A DNA stretch of 64,000 nucleotides from Antedon mediterranea (lineage: Eukaryota; Echinodermata; Crinoidea; Comatulida; Antedonidae): assembly GCF_964355755.1 (NCBI RefSeq), contig NC_092674.1, positions 1,555,001-1,619,000 on the forward strand, written 5' to 3'. Below the pieces are notes generated by a model. The model saw nothing but the letters and a program-made list of their open reading frames with translations, did not search any database and was not told where the DNA came from. A program made the position numbers and the translations under genes. How positions within the stretch are numbered: the first letter of the stretch is position 1; each line of letters begins with the position of its first letter. Shown piece after piece: positions 1-13,967 of the stretch.

Positions 1-247
1 TATTATTCCATATACAGTTGAAGAAGATATCAATTCTACCTAAAAGAAATAAATAGGCAAATATTGCGATAGTATATTTATCAAATTTATAATTGACTAA
101 ACATTTTTAGTACAATTGACAATTCGATGGCCAATCAATAATAGTTTTCAATATCTATGTCTGAACTTAACTTATTTATACTTTTGTAGGTTTACTAAAC
201 AACAACATACATATACATATTATTTTACTGATAAAAAAAACCACTAC

Positions 248-1316
248 CATAATCCAGTCGTTAACATCACCGGCAAACCAACCTCCTATATTAGACGTCA
301 GGTGGCACCCAAGTCTACCATAATAAGAATGGGTCTGCATCCATGATGCGCTGAATGATGAGTCTGGTATTGTAGTGGACACTCCAACATAACAAACTGT
401 AGAAAATATCATAATGTGTATTAGTATGTGCTTAGAATAGTAAAGCGGAGAGTACAACATATGTATATACCGAACAGAAAGGCTAATATCTAATTGAACC
501 AAGCTAAATTATAAGCAAAAAACAAAAACAGACAAAAATCCCATTCCTTCATGGTTTTACACATGCGTATTCATGCTTTCATCTATTTTTTGTGACTAAA
601 AAAAAACGTTAAACGCGCGCAAAATAGATTCTATGTTTAAAGCTCTTTCTACACTATCAAACTAGTTTGACAAAAATATAGTAGTGATATGCTCAAATGT
701 GATATGACATCATCATGCACATTATTATATGGGCACATTACATTTTTTTGTCACATAAAGTTTGATGGTGTAGACGAGTTTAAGACGATTACATCATATC
801 GATATACGGTACAATACCTGAAAACGGATGAATATCAACAACACTCGAATGTGGACTTCTACTACATTCATTCGATGTTTCACTATTAGAACTATTGCAA
901 ACTCTTATCTATCAAAAAGGAAAACGATTGTTATATTCTTTCTAATGATACTGTATTATTTATTATTTCCTCTTCTAAAATACACCTACCGATTTTTCAC
1001 CTCTGTAGTAAATTCCCGTGACGTCCTTATCAGGAGGTGCTCCAAATTCGGCATTTCCCAATAATCGACATTGGTGCGAACTAGTACGAAAGTGTACGGA
1101 GGTACAGTTGGGAAAGACACAACAATACGACGCACATTGAAATTTAGACAATGTAGTTGTTATAGTAAGAACTACGGGAATATTGTCACCTGTATTGTGA
1201 CTGTTTTCAATGACATTAAATTTACAATACTGGTATTTGCAAAACGATATCACACAAAAACTTTTGGAACACAGAATAAGAAAAAGAAATTGATGAAACG
1301 CTGTCGCAGTCTTCAT
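248..1316 (-). CDS. Secreted PAN/apple plus discoidin (F5/8C) protein, 5' part
   Basis: Two exons are visible: 1001-1316 (first, with start codon at 1316) and 248-397. They join in phase 1 (G at the AG/GTGAAA donor plus TT after the ATTTTCTACAG acceptor). Exon 1 starts with a hydrophobic stretch after Met (residues about 5-20, rich in F, L, I) that looks like a signal peptide. A cysteine-rich PAN/apple-like stretch follows, containing FQCASYCCVFPNC and HQCRLLG. Exon 2 carries the start of an F5/8 type C domain: IPDSSFSAS near its start and GGWFAGDVNDWIM near its end, the usual discoidin pattern before a VDLG strand. The rest of the gene lies left of the window. PAN and discoidin modules bind proteins, glycans or lipids outside the cell, so a secreted lectin or adhesion role is inferred; the ligand is unknown. 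An alternative donor at about 986 would read GEKS before GTAGGT but does not keep the frame into exon 2. Confidence 0.62.
638..783. mobile_element. MITE family A copy
   Basis: Ends match the family A inverted repeat CTCTGTCTACACTATCAAAC with substitutions (AGCTCTTTCTACACTATC at the left, TGATGGTGTAGACGAG at the right). Internal GTAGTGATATG and TTTTTTTGTCACATAAAG blocks are shared with the other copies. It lies inside the PAN/discoidin intron. Confidence 0.75.
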
Positions 1317-2246
1317 TATTCATTGCTCTGTAACCTTGCATCAAATGGCTCTCTATAAAAAAAAAAGTAAACAATATTTTGACACACTTATTTTTAAAGT
1401 TTATACCGTGATGCAGTTTAAAATCGTTTTTTTTTAATAACATTTCGAAATTGGGCTGTTTCCGAAGGTTACTTCGGCTGCTTATTTTAGAGTTGCAGAT
1501 TATTACAACTATCGAGCAAACATTATTATGCTTCATCTTGTATATCAAAATCTCGTCAAACTTGACGCTAGGCCTGCTATGTAGCAAACACATGACTAGG
1601 CCTACATAAATTACAGTAAATAAATCATCTTTGTCTAAATGTGAAAAAAAGTATAGATGTATTATCTTTAAAATATGAAATAATACACTTACATCTTAAT
1701 ACATTTAAATTGCGATACACGATCATCATACCAAACTTACCTATCTTCCTTCTACAATTATTGGATAGTTGTATTGTTGTGGTTCGTGTCTTGTAATAAA
1801 AAAAAATTCACTTTTACTGCCTATAAACACAATCATTTAAAGTGAATACGCATATCCATCGCTAATTATAAACGCTCCTTTATCTAAGATTAAAAAAGTA
1901 TTGACTAAGATATTAAGATACCTTTTGCTTCAGGCAGTGAAAGTATCAACTGATATTCTAATTTTCAAAACAACACACACAAAAACAGAAATTTCAAATA
2001 CCATAATCCTCATTTTTATGTTTATTAAATACTTTCTGTACATTTTCACTAGGCCTATACAACAATATTAATTATCATTTTCATTTGAATGTTAAGCTCA
2101 ATAAAGAAGTTTTACAATGTTGTACAAAAATACAAAATACCAATTAAATTGTTACACGTTATAATACACAATCTTAGTAAGCGTATGTCCTTGTGAATGT
2201 ATCACACTGTAATTATTATAAAACAATTAGTAAGTTGCTGCAGCAT
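1317..2246. other. Intergenic spacer between PAN/discoidin gene and MINDY4B-like gene
   Basis: No supported gene. The stretch is AT-rich and holds the presumed promoter of the PAN/discoidin gene and the 3' flank of the MINDY4B-like gene. No clear element was recognised. Confidence 0.5.
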
Positions 2247-5200
2247 CTATCTTCCGAAATACTTGCAGAAAATGATAGAGGGCGTGCTCTTGAGTAATTT
2301 GGTCCATGTTGAAGATGCAGATAAATCGAGATTTTGATCAGCTTTTGTGACAACCAATAAATCGAAAAATAGTAAATATGGTCTGTTGATATCGTTCAAC
2401 AAATCAGGAAGATAACCTGAAAAATCTGGACATTATCGAACCCAAATTAGGCCTACATATAAAATGCAAGTTATACTTTACAACATTTGTCAAATAATTA
2501 AAAACAAAAAGAATGATGCTGATAAACATATAAAATAAAGTTTAGTTCTGAAATAAATGCACTGAATTTATAAATCTGTTTACATAATGAAACATCATAC
2601 AAAACATACTGATTTGTGTGATATTGCAATAAAATCAACCATGAAAAAAGATCATTGGTAGAAAATGAAAAATATGTTCCATTTTCTTTCTTTTGATTAG
2701 TTTTTCTTATTCGGCGTTTAGCTTTGTTTCTTTAACATGATTGCATGTGTGTGTGCGTTAACTTCTCTGAAAAAACAGCAATAATACTCAGTTGTCTAGA
2801 TAAACGATAAAACTATGCTGATGCAAGCCATGTTTATCATTAAACGTTGTCTAGATAAACATCAATATTTTGTGATCGTGGACCATCCGTGTAATAACGT
2901 TAATCATTGGTTATTTAGATAAACAACTGCTGTCGGGTAACGTGTACATTACGTTGTCTAGATAAACGGCTGCTGTTCCATAGTAACTAAACGTTCAAGT
3001 TGTTCATATCAACGGCTTCTCTGTCGTATAGCAAACGTCATTAAGTTATCCAGATAAACAGCTGCTGTTGTGTAGTAACGTAGTATCATTGAAAGCTGTC
3101 TAAAAAACGGCTTCTCTGCTGTGTAGTAACGTCATTAGGTTTTCTAGATAAACGGTAATGTTCCATGCCAATCGATGAGCCCCTCAGGCCATCTTTAATA
3201 AAAATAGAAAATTATGAACACAATAAAAAAACTAATAACATAACTCAATTACGTTGAGTGTGATATAGACATTCATAATATTAATATATAAATCAATATT
3301 TATGATATTGTGTTAATTGTGTAGGATACCATTTGCTAGATAATACGAACTTTCTGAGAGATGAATATGAATTTATTACCGTGATGATATGCACTCTTCT
3401 AGCAGCGACAATCGTTCTCCTTTTGAGTAGTATATACCTTTCTTTCGTTCCCCATGCTTTGAAATGTTGTCTGAAATCAATAATTTGAGCAACCATTTAG
3501 TCTGCATACAATCAATGTGACAAACAAATGTGATGTGCCCATTTATGGACACAATGATGTCACTGCCATAATTGGGTACATCACATTTGTTTGTCAAACT
3601 AGTTTAATAGTGTAGACAGAGCTTACAATAAAGCAATCAATAGTCTATAATTCATAAAGATTCAGCTCATATTTCTAATATATAGTGGTTTGACGATAGT
3701 TATTTTTGGTTAAGATGATGTAAATTGAGTTTTGTAATGTTAAGGTTTGCGATACAATACAGTAAAGTTGAAAAGTTCTCGACGTTTCAGTTTCTCAACT
3801 TTACTAATGACATGCAAACCTAAGGAAGACGATACCGACTATTTGATGTATATGTATATATGTAAATGAATTAATGAATGTCGTATTTTGATACCTACCG
3901 ACAGTTATTTTTGCTTCTTCTGTCTGACTTCGTTGCCCAGTATAGTACCGAAGATCAAAGCAGTGTTCTGATCGCGCTTCCCTCAGCAGGTTTCGTTTCA
4001 GACAAAACAGCAATCCGCACTTTCCATTAATATACGTCACCCATACTGGGTATTTTGGGGTCTTCAGCATCGTACCAACCTTTATAGTAAAACATGGGTT
4101 ATTAATCGAAATGATTTAGAAAAATGTTGATTTATTATCAATTTTATAATCTATTGTTTTATTTGCAGAAAGTTTAATAATTGTTTATTAACCTCTAAGC
4201 TTGGTTGCCGTTGATGGCGTCCATCTCTTCGATCAAGATACAGTAATCCGACATCACTCCTCCGAAACAGACCGATCTCAGGAACCAACTGGGCATTCAA
4301 AAATAATTATATAATTTAACAATATAACTTTAGCGCTGCAGGTTCAAATTGTATTTTTGATTAAATAATAATAACAGGATTTTTATAACGCACATACCAC
4401 TCAAGAGTGCTCAAGGCACAAATAAGATAATAATAATAAATAAATAAGAATAAACGTACCAATTTGTTTCCCAGATCGTCATATTCAAAGGAGCCATTAA
4501 ACAGATGTGGTGTAGCTTTACCCGTTAGCAACAACTTCACCATATTGGTACTACATCTGTCAGACGGCAGTATAAGTCGTTCACTTTGCAGATCTTCAGC
4601 CAGTCTAACATTAAAGTAATATAATTGATTTTATTTGATTTTATTTAATCAGAAATGCCACCAAAAATGCAAAGAATAACACATTAAATTGAAAAAATTC
4701 ATAAAAAAAGATACATATATCACCATTTGCATTTCGGTCAAATACAAATAACTGACAAACAGACAGCTAATTTTCGTTTCCAATATTGCGTTTTCAATAT
4801 TGCGTTTCCAATATTAATATGAAATACATGGCTGTTTCCTCAACAAAACACAAGTGTAATATTACAATAATTTCTATGTTCTATATAAAGTTATTTAATC
4901 TAACAGTGCAGTGATCTTTGTTGAAATGTGTGATTACTCGTGAAGGAATAAGAAGGAAGAAAGAATAAGAAAGAAGAAAGAAATAAGAAGGGAGAAAGAA
5001 ATAAGAAGGAAGAAAGAAATAAGAAGGAAGAAAGAAATAAGAAGGAAGAAATAAATAAGAAGGGAGAAAGAAATAAGAAGGGAGAAAGAAATAAGAAGGA
5101 AGAAAGAAATAAGAAGGGAGAAAGAAATAAGAAGGAAGAAAGAAATAAGAAGGAAGAAAGAAATAAGAAGGAAGAAAGAAATAAGAAGGGAGAAAGAAAT

Positions 5201-8200
5201 AAGAAGGGAGAAAGAAATAAGAAGGAAGAAAGAAATAAGAAGGAAGAAAGAAATAAGAAGGAAGAAAGAAATAAGAAGGAAGAAAGAAATAAGAAGGAAG
5301 AGAGAAATAAGAAGGAAGAAAGAAATAAGAAGGAAGAAAGAAATAAGAAGGAAGAAAGAAATAAGAAGGAAGAAAGAAATAAGAAGGAAGAAAGAAATAA
5401 GAAGAAAGAAAGAAATAAGAAGGAAGAAAGAAATAAGAAGGGAGAAAGAAATAAGAAGGGAGAAAGAAATAAGAAGGAAGAAAGAAATAAGAAGGGAGAA
5501 AGAAATAAGAAGGGAAAAAGAAATAAGAAGGGAGAAAGAAATAAGAAGGGAGAAAGAAATAAAAAGGAAGAAAGAAATAAGAAGGGAGAAAGAAATAAGA
5601 AGGAAGAAAGAAATAAGAAGGGAGAAAGAAATAAGAAGGAAGAAAGAAATAAGAAGGAAGAAAGAAATAAGAAGGAAGAAAGAAATAAAAAGGAAGAAAG
5701 AAATAAGAAGGAAGAAAGAAATAAGAAGGAAGAAAGAAATAAGAAGGGAGAAAGAAATAAGAAGGGAGAAAGAAATAAGAAGGGAGAAAGAAATAAGAAG
5801 GAAGAAAGAAATAAGAAGGGAGAAAGAAATAAGAAGGGAGAAAGAAATAAGAAGGAAGAAAGAAATAAGAAGGAAGAAAGAAATAAGAAGGAAGAAAGAA
5901 ATAAGAAGGGAGAAAGAAATAAGAAGGGAGAAAGAAATAAGAAGGGAGAAAGAAATAAGAAGGGAGAAAGAAATAAGAAGGGAGAAAGAAATAAGAAGGA
6001 AGAAAGAAATAAGAAGGAAGAAAGAAATAAGAAGGAAGAAAGAAATAAGAAGGGAGAAAGAAATAAGAAGGGAGAAAGAAATAAGAAGGGAGAAAGAAAT
6101 AAGAAGGGAGAAAGAAATAAGAAGGGAGAAAGAAATAAGAAGGGAGAAAGAAATAAGAAGGAAGAAAGAAATAAGAAGGAAGAAAGAAATAAGAAGGGAG
6201 AAAGAAATAAGAAGGAAGAAAGAAATAAGAAGGGAGAAAAAAATAAGAAGGAAGAAAGAAATAATTACAAGATAACTTGAATGCAACTTACTTCTTTGCA
6301 GACCGTGAGAGTAGAATACTATAGATAAAAATAAGTACACCATGTGTACTTTGGAACTAAACATTTAAAAAGAAAAGAAAGTGAGTTTATGTACAGATAT
6401 ATATAAGTGAGTTTATGTACAGATATATATAACTTGGTACACATGGACGACACCAACTCGAAAGACAACGTAACACTTCTTCAATGGGAGGTAATGGTAC
6501 TTTAAGTTGCATAAATTGCAAAGCACGAATGTAATATTCCGTACAATATTTCATTATAAAAGTACAGTAAATGATGAAAATCTAATTTAAAAACACTTAC
6601 TGATTCGAGGTGCTTACGAATGAAAATTAGAAGAGTTTGAAAATCAGCAAATTCGTAAGATTCAAGCTTTGAAAAAGATTAAAAAGTTATAATTTGTAGT
6701 AAAATTCAAAAGTTATGTTATTTTATAATATAAATATTTCCGATATCCCTATATTTTTGCTCACAAACATAATACTAAAATACTTTGTTTTATCACAAAA
6801 ACATTATTAATCTGTGAGATAATAGTAATTAATAATTGAAATTACTGCATTTCTTAATTACAAGAGAAGTAACAAATACTGTGGCACCTTTAATTACCTT
6901 CTCAACAAAATGATCTATACGAAACCCAGCAGAAGGACCAAAATTGGAATGTTCCGTCATGAGAACAACAATGGCGCGTTTTTCTTCCCCCGCCTGCCAC
7001 AGCATATCACTTATGGCCTTGATCAGCGCATCACAACGTTGTTGTTCGAATGGTTTTAACTTGTCTGCTTGTGAGGGTTGTCCTTGGCTATCACAAAAAA
7101 ATATATAAATTACAAATGTTACAATGTAGGCTACACAATTTAGCGCCTTAACAAATAAAACCATGAAAGAGTAATATTGTACTCTTTTCTGCTGAAACAG
7201 TTTTATGATTGAATACGGATAATAAATGGTATTGGATGGAATGAATATAATACAAGTTAATATTTGAGGATCTCAACTTTTTTTTGGTGTTTTTTAGGCC
7301 TAATGATAAAGCATACTTTAAAATATTTCCTAATTTGTTTTTCTGGTTTATTTTAAATTTTTATTCACTGTATACTTGTTGCACATATCATTGAGACTGT
7401 GCCTCTGATATAACAGAGATACAATAAAGTTCAGTAAAGTTCTTGGAGTTCTTGTAAAGTCGCTGTAACTAATTGTAATGTAACAAATTAGGACACCGTA
7501 CAACGCAGACTAGTGTATACACATTAATTAGGCTTACATAGATAATGTTAACAATATAATTGTTTGTTTTAATTTGTTTTACAATGTACAATATTATGAT
7601 AATGTACCTTGCCTTCACACCCATGACATGCTTCGTAGGCTCATCTCGAAATAACAAGTTTTTCATTATAAATGCTTGTACACATATTATGACATTTCGT
7701 GTTCCGTCCTGGAAGAAGATAAACAAATATATGTTACCAACAACTTGCCCTATGTTATTTAATAATATTATACAGATATGAAGTTATATCCGAAAATTAA
7801 AAGAACGGTAGCTACATAAAACAGAGATTTATGTTTGGTAAATCTACCGCCCTCTGTAATTTTGTTGAACAAAACAATGTTATGGGGCGCTATTTAAAAC
7901 GGGCTACTGAATGATTTAATTAATAGGGAAGACAGTCTCTTGCATTGCATATGCCTAATACAAGTTGCAATATATGTAAGTAGTCAAGCGTCGCCTGTTG
8001 TGTATACAATACTAACACTACGTCGACCTTTCGTTTTCACAACTTATACCATGGTTTATAGCTCCATGCTTACGCTATTGAGTCCAACGTTCTTTCTGCG
8101 CATGCTCATATTTCTAAGCAGGCGCACAACGATTCTTATTATTCCCTAATAAGTATAATAGTTGTAAACAAACCTCGGTTGTCCACAATCCATACGGGAA

Positions 8201-11200
8201 AGCAGAATCAATCGCTTGGAATTGAAAACTGTCGTTTTTCCACTCTGGACTAAACGACCACATACGATTTCCAAAAAGGCAATCACGTAGTTTCTATGAA
8301 GATACAATATGTTGCTAAATTTAAACAGCTGGACTTAATATCTTTTTTCATTTCATTTCATTTCATTTATTTCAATATCATTATCGCAGCCTTAGCTGAA
8401 TTACAAAGATATTTACATTTGTTCAATATTAAAATTTGTAAAAAAGTATAAAACCAATGATAAAAAAATATAAAAAAGGAGGAAATTTACACAAGAAATA
8501 CAATACAGGAACATTCAAAAAGTTTAGCTTAAAATATTAAAATAGAAAAAAAAAACACCTAAAAGCATCAATAAAAATCGCAAAGCTGTACTGGGTGATA
8601 TATACAGATTATTCATTTAGAAGCGAGATAAGGTATGGAATTGCACTTTTTCTATATCTTTCAACTCTGCATTTGGGTTGTTGATACTTTACACGTCTTA
8701 GTTTCATGTTACTTACATTCTTCACTGGAAACCATTTTCCAAAATGAATACTTTTTGAACAATTCAGAGCAAACTTATAGCATAGATTACGCCTTCTATC
8801 AGATAAAGTGTCTAAAGAAAGATCATTGAGTGCTTGGTCATAACATATGTAGTCATTACACAATATTATTCTGCAAGCCCTTTTTTGGACAGATTCTATC
8901 ATATCACTTTGTTTCTTAGTGAGACTAGAATGCCATACTGGGACAGCATATTCAACACTTGGTCTTATGTAACTCTTAAATACATCTACAAGATCAAATT
9001 TCGGAAGATTGAACTTTCTTAATCTACATAATATATGCAGACGTCTGCATATGAGCGGAAATTGAGAAATAATATGTTATCATTGAAATAGCATTATTTG
9101 GTAACGTTAACCTGTCTACACTATTAAACTTTATGTGACAAAAAATGTGATGTGCTCATGTATGGACATGATGATGTCATATCACCACCATATTTGGGCA
9201 TATCACTACCATATTTGGGCATATCACTACCATATTTGGGCATATCACTACCATGTTTGGGCATATCACTACCATATTTGGGCACAGAGCTTTTTATTTG
9301 AAATAGGTTCTAATCGAAATGCAAGATGTCTATGGTAAAAATCTAAACTGTAAAATAAATCTTGAAAACACATCTTATATATTAATATTTTCATTTAAAA
9401 ATAGCTTGTAATCGATTTTTAATGAAAAAATAAAAATCAATTCCAAGAAATGGCCAAAATGAAGTGTATTTTACTTACTGCAGCTGTTTCAAGGGCGACA
9501 GGTTGAGGCGTTATGTTGATTTGTACCGGTTTATACATGCTTGGTATCACAGTCTTAGGCCCAATTTGCAAGTCAACTTAAAAAAACAAAGTAATTACAA
9601 TATTACACACTATTCATATATTTGTGGTCAAACACAGTAATACATGTACATGGTTTGAAATTATTTTCGTTTGCTCAAAGTTAAAAATTCACATAAAAAT
9701 ATAAAAATGAGTTAAAAAGGTTAAAATTTTGCAAAATACAGATTATTTAAAATACAGATACATTGTTTAAAATAGAAAATACAAGCAAGATTGCCGTGTG
9801 TAAGGGTATAGTATACAATAATCAACGTTTCATTTAATTGCCTAATCAAAGTAGGGAGAAACGAGTTTCTTATTCGATTGGCTTTTCATCTTGGGTACAC
9901 TAAAGAGGTATGGTGGAGAGGGTATACTCATCCGACATAATAGGGAGAAACGAGTTTCTCATCCATATTGGTTTTCCATCTATAGTGATCTCCGTTTTTT
10001 CAGTGTATATTTGGAATATCAACCAAAATAAATACATACCTTTAGACGGATGAGTAAACGGATTGTACACGCCATCGTCGTCTGATAATTCTTCATCTTC
10101 TTCTTTCTGAAATACAATTCCATTGGTAACTTTAACAGATGAGTACATTATCATTGATGCAAAAACTCTCAGTAAAATTTATAAAAAAAAACAAGCGCGA
10201 AAAAAAAGTATTTATAGTCTGTCTGGTAAGTATATTACAGTCAGCTTCTTACAACACATTGTTGTCAGCAGAATGTTATCGTAATTGATAAAACTGTGAT
10301 TAGAAGGAAATTAAACACATGCGCGCCTTTATTGTGATGAAAAGTTAATTGACATGCGCAGATTAACCAACAATAACAATCCTGCGAAAATCTAAAAATA
10401 GGTACGTGGCATGTGGCCAATTATGATTGAGTTACTGAAGTAAAGCACGGGAAAATTGGCGCGTGTCAATGGCGTTTTTTAGTGCAACACGTGACCTATT
10501 TGTTGAACCATCAAACGCAATATCCACGACTGGGTAAAACGTCAGGGTAGTGGAGTAACGCAGAGGCTAGGCCTGAGCCCTTTGGTTTAGGAACGCTATA
10601 TTGCGTTAACTTTTGATAAACTGCACGTAACGTTTAACGAAAACAGGTCGAGTATAAGATATGCCCTACAGTCAATGAACATTAGGAAACGACCAAAGTG
10701 TTGTAATGATATTCCTTTCGCGCTAAGCAATCCAATTATTAGTTGCCTGATATAGGCTATTTCGATCAATACTCGTCTAATTGAGACTTAAGAATATAAT
10801 TTAAATTACACAAAATCAATACAGCTTTTCAAACAGAGTTTATGGAACACTACACGAGATAAACATGTCAAAGATTGTCACAATTATTTAAAAAGTATAC
10901 TATACATGGCTACATAATACAGGAGTGCAAAACGATAGTGCTTGCTCTCCACTAGAGACGTAATACAAGGACGTAACGCAACGTAAGTGAGTTGACCAAT
11001 CACAAGCGATGGATTATTCGAACTGTCGCTTATCATTGGTCAACACGCTTGCGTTGCGTTTACGTCCTTGCGTTGCGTCCTAGTGGGAATTAACCAAGCT
11101 TTAGAAATTACAATGTGCACAAAGCGTACGTAGACGTAACGAAACGACAACGTATGCGCAACGCAGTGTCAACCGATGGTTTGGATGATCCATCGCGGCG

Positions 11201-13929
11201 TGATTGGTCAAATTATTGCGCGGCGCGCTTACATCCTTGCGTTGCGTACAAGTTTGAACCAAAACCTCGGATGCTCGTTAAAAATCTACAATAATATTAT
11301 CACGATGTGTGTATCTACCGATAAATTCTTTTCTTTACTGTTTGAATGTCAAAACACATCGATTGTTAGAGTATGACAACTAGGCCTACTTCATTACTAC
11401 TTCTTTGCTATTGATTTTAACAGTGTTAACCTCAGAGCCTGATGTCAAAGAAATACACAATATTGCATCAAAACACCTGCGTCGATTATTTACATTTTCA
11501 AGTATAAAAGAACGAGGATTTTCCTGAAAATAATGAAATAATCAATAGGAGATGCTTTAATAGCAATTAATTAGCCCACAGCGGTTGAGTATAAAAGAAC
11601 AATAAGGCAGATGTAATCCATACAATTAAGAATGTGCTTAAGATATGATGATGAGTTATATTATCAGAAAGATGCCGCTACTAAAGCATTTGAGATTTCA
11701 CTGCATGCTGAGTACGTCAAAATTCATAAAATCAGAGGCGTAAGAAGGTTCTCTTCTAAGAAGGAAGTTTTAAATCGGATCGCCTCTCTTCTTTTTCAAA
11801 AGTACCTATAATAATAATATATTGACAGAAAAGGACAGATTTGCACACAGTTATGAGGTCTAAAGCTCTGTCTACACTATCAAACTAGTTTGACAAAAAA
11901 GTGTGATTTGTCCAAATATGGTAGTGATATGACATCATCATGTCCATATATGGACACATCTCATTTTGTTGTCACATAATGTGTGATAGTGTAGACAGAA
12001 CTTAAAGACATAAAAAACATTTAAATAAAGATACTGAAGTACTGAATGAATGTAAACAAATCTACAAAACAGATTCTTCTGTATCCTATCAACAGTGATT
12101 ACAACTATTAAAATGTTTATATCTATATATAGAAATATGTCTATTTTTGAAGTGCGTCTAATTAAATCCTACTGCTGTGCCGAATAAACAGTGTGCTTAT
12201 TCACAAAGTCCGTGTGACAAAATCTAAATAACCAACCCTTACTTTGCGGATATATCCGTTCGACCTTTGAAATTTCTGAAAATGTTCATTAAAGATGTTT
12301 TAAAGTGAACAGTATTATAACAATTAGCAAGTCGGGTTTGAGGTACACTGTACAAAACTATAAACGTGTAGTTTTAATTCGGTTTGCTATGCTACAAACC
12401 GCCTTCTGAAGTATTACATCGTAAGCTTTACGTTTTTGGAAATACATGGTATAGGCTACCTGGCCATCCAAACAATATAATATTATATTAATAATTAGGA
12501 ATTAATTTCTCCTAAAGTTTTACACTATAAAACCAGTGTGATGTGGCCAAATATGGTAGTGATATGACTTCATCGTGTCGATATATGGGCATGGTTTTTT
12601 CACATAGTTTGATAGTGTAGACAGAGCTTTAGTGCATGTATGTGACCGTTGCTATGCATCAACGCCTGGCTATAAATGATTTCTTGACTGAATGTCAGTG
12701 TCAACAAAACAATCAAACTTGCCATGATTAGGCCAAAAAAAAAAAATAGTTTGTTTGCTGTCATCCGCCGCCCCTAATTTCGCCAAAAATTTGGGGCGGA
12801 AATAAGAAAAAGTTTTTTTTTTACGTTGAGGGCGCTTTAAAAAAAAAGTTTTTTAAATGATTTTTTTTGGCCGAAAAGGTGTAAAAATCGAGTGTGCGAG
12901 GATGAAACAATAAAAATAATAACGTAGCGTATATTTCGGTGTAGTCGCACTTTTGACACGCAAATTTAACCTCTAAATTAAGGGTGCGTCTTATACACCG
13001 AACATAAATGCCTCAACACACAGATCGCCACCTCGTTGGCTAGGCCGGGCTTTTTAAGGTAAGGCCTAGGCCTAGGCCTAGCCTAGGCCTAGGCCTATTA
13101 GTATTACTAAAGTCTAAAGAGTAGGCCTAGCCTAGCTACAGTGTACTAGCGTAACAGCAACCTGCTAATTTTCAAGGCATTTTAGCGTGATTTTGTACTA
13201 ATATGATGAAAAGATTTGTTCATTATGGAGCTGTTTTAGGCGCTCCGATAAAATTTCATTTGAAAACGACGTTTACGATTGGAATAGTATTATAGTTATA
13301 CGCACGACCGTCGTACCCCCAGCGCGAGCGAGCCCTTCTTGGCAACCACATTGTGTACACAGTATTCGACTGGTATATTCTCCAGTTGATTATAGCATAG
13401 ACCTAGGGTACACACTTCTAGGATACATAGATACTAATCGAATACGATTGTCCGTGAAAACGTGCGCCTCTCGATAAAAGGATCGAGCGAGGCTAGCCCA
13501 CACACACGTGCGGTCATGCACTCGATGTTGCGGGTGCGAAACTCATTCATAACAAGTTAGAAAGAACTGACGGAATGGGGGACTTCCCTTCTTGTTGAGG
13601 CTGGGCGCGGCCGTCTTTAACATCGACGATATACAAAATACCGATATTTTACTCTCAGTTAGGGGTCGGGTGCGTCTTATTATACACAGGTGCGACTTAT
13701 ACACCGAAATATACGGTACACTCTAAAATTTAAATATTTAATTAGGCCTGCTAACAACGACCTACTGTGTAGTAGTAGGCCTAGCCTAGGCTAGTTTAGA
13801 CACGGGGCCTAACGCGCCCAAAACAGAATTAAAGTGTGAAACAAATTATGAATAGATGTTTGAGCTCGTTGTTTTATTCAGTGTGTTTTGTTACTCTCAA
13901 ATTCGCGAGCAATTAACAGAAAAATTAAC

Positions 13930-13967
<38 letters not shown>

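Noticed and set aside
4934-6364. 476-codon minus-strand ORF (LLISF repeat)
   Set aside because: It is the 18-bp minisatellite read in a phase that lacks stops. Only its first codons overlap a true MINDY4B-like exon (6292-6356).
9135-9338. 67-codon ORF with YHYHIWA repeats
   Set aside because: It is the internal tandem repeat of a family A MITE.
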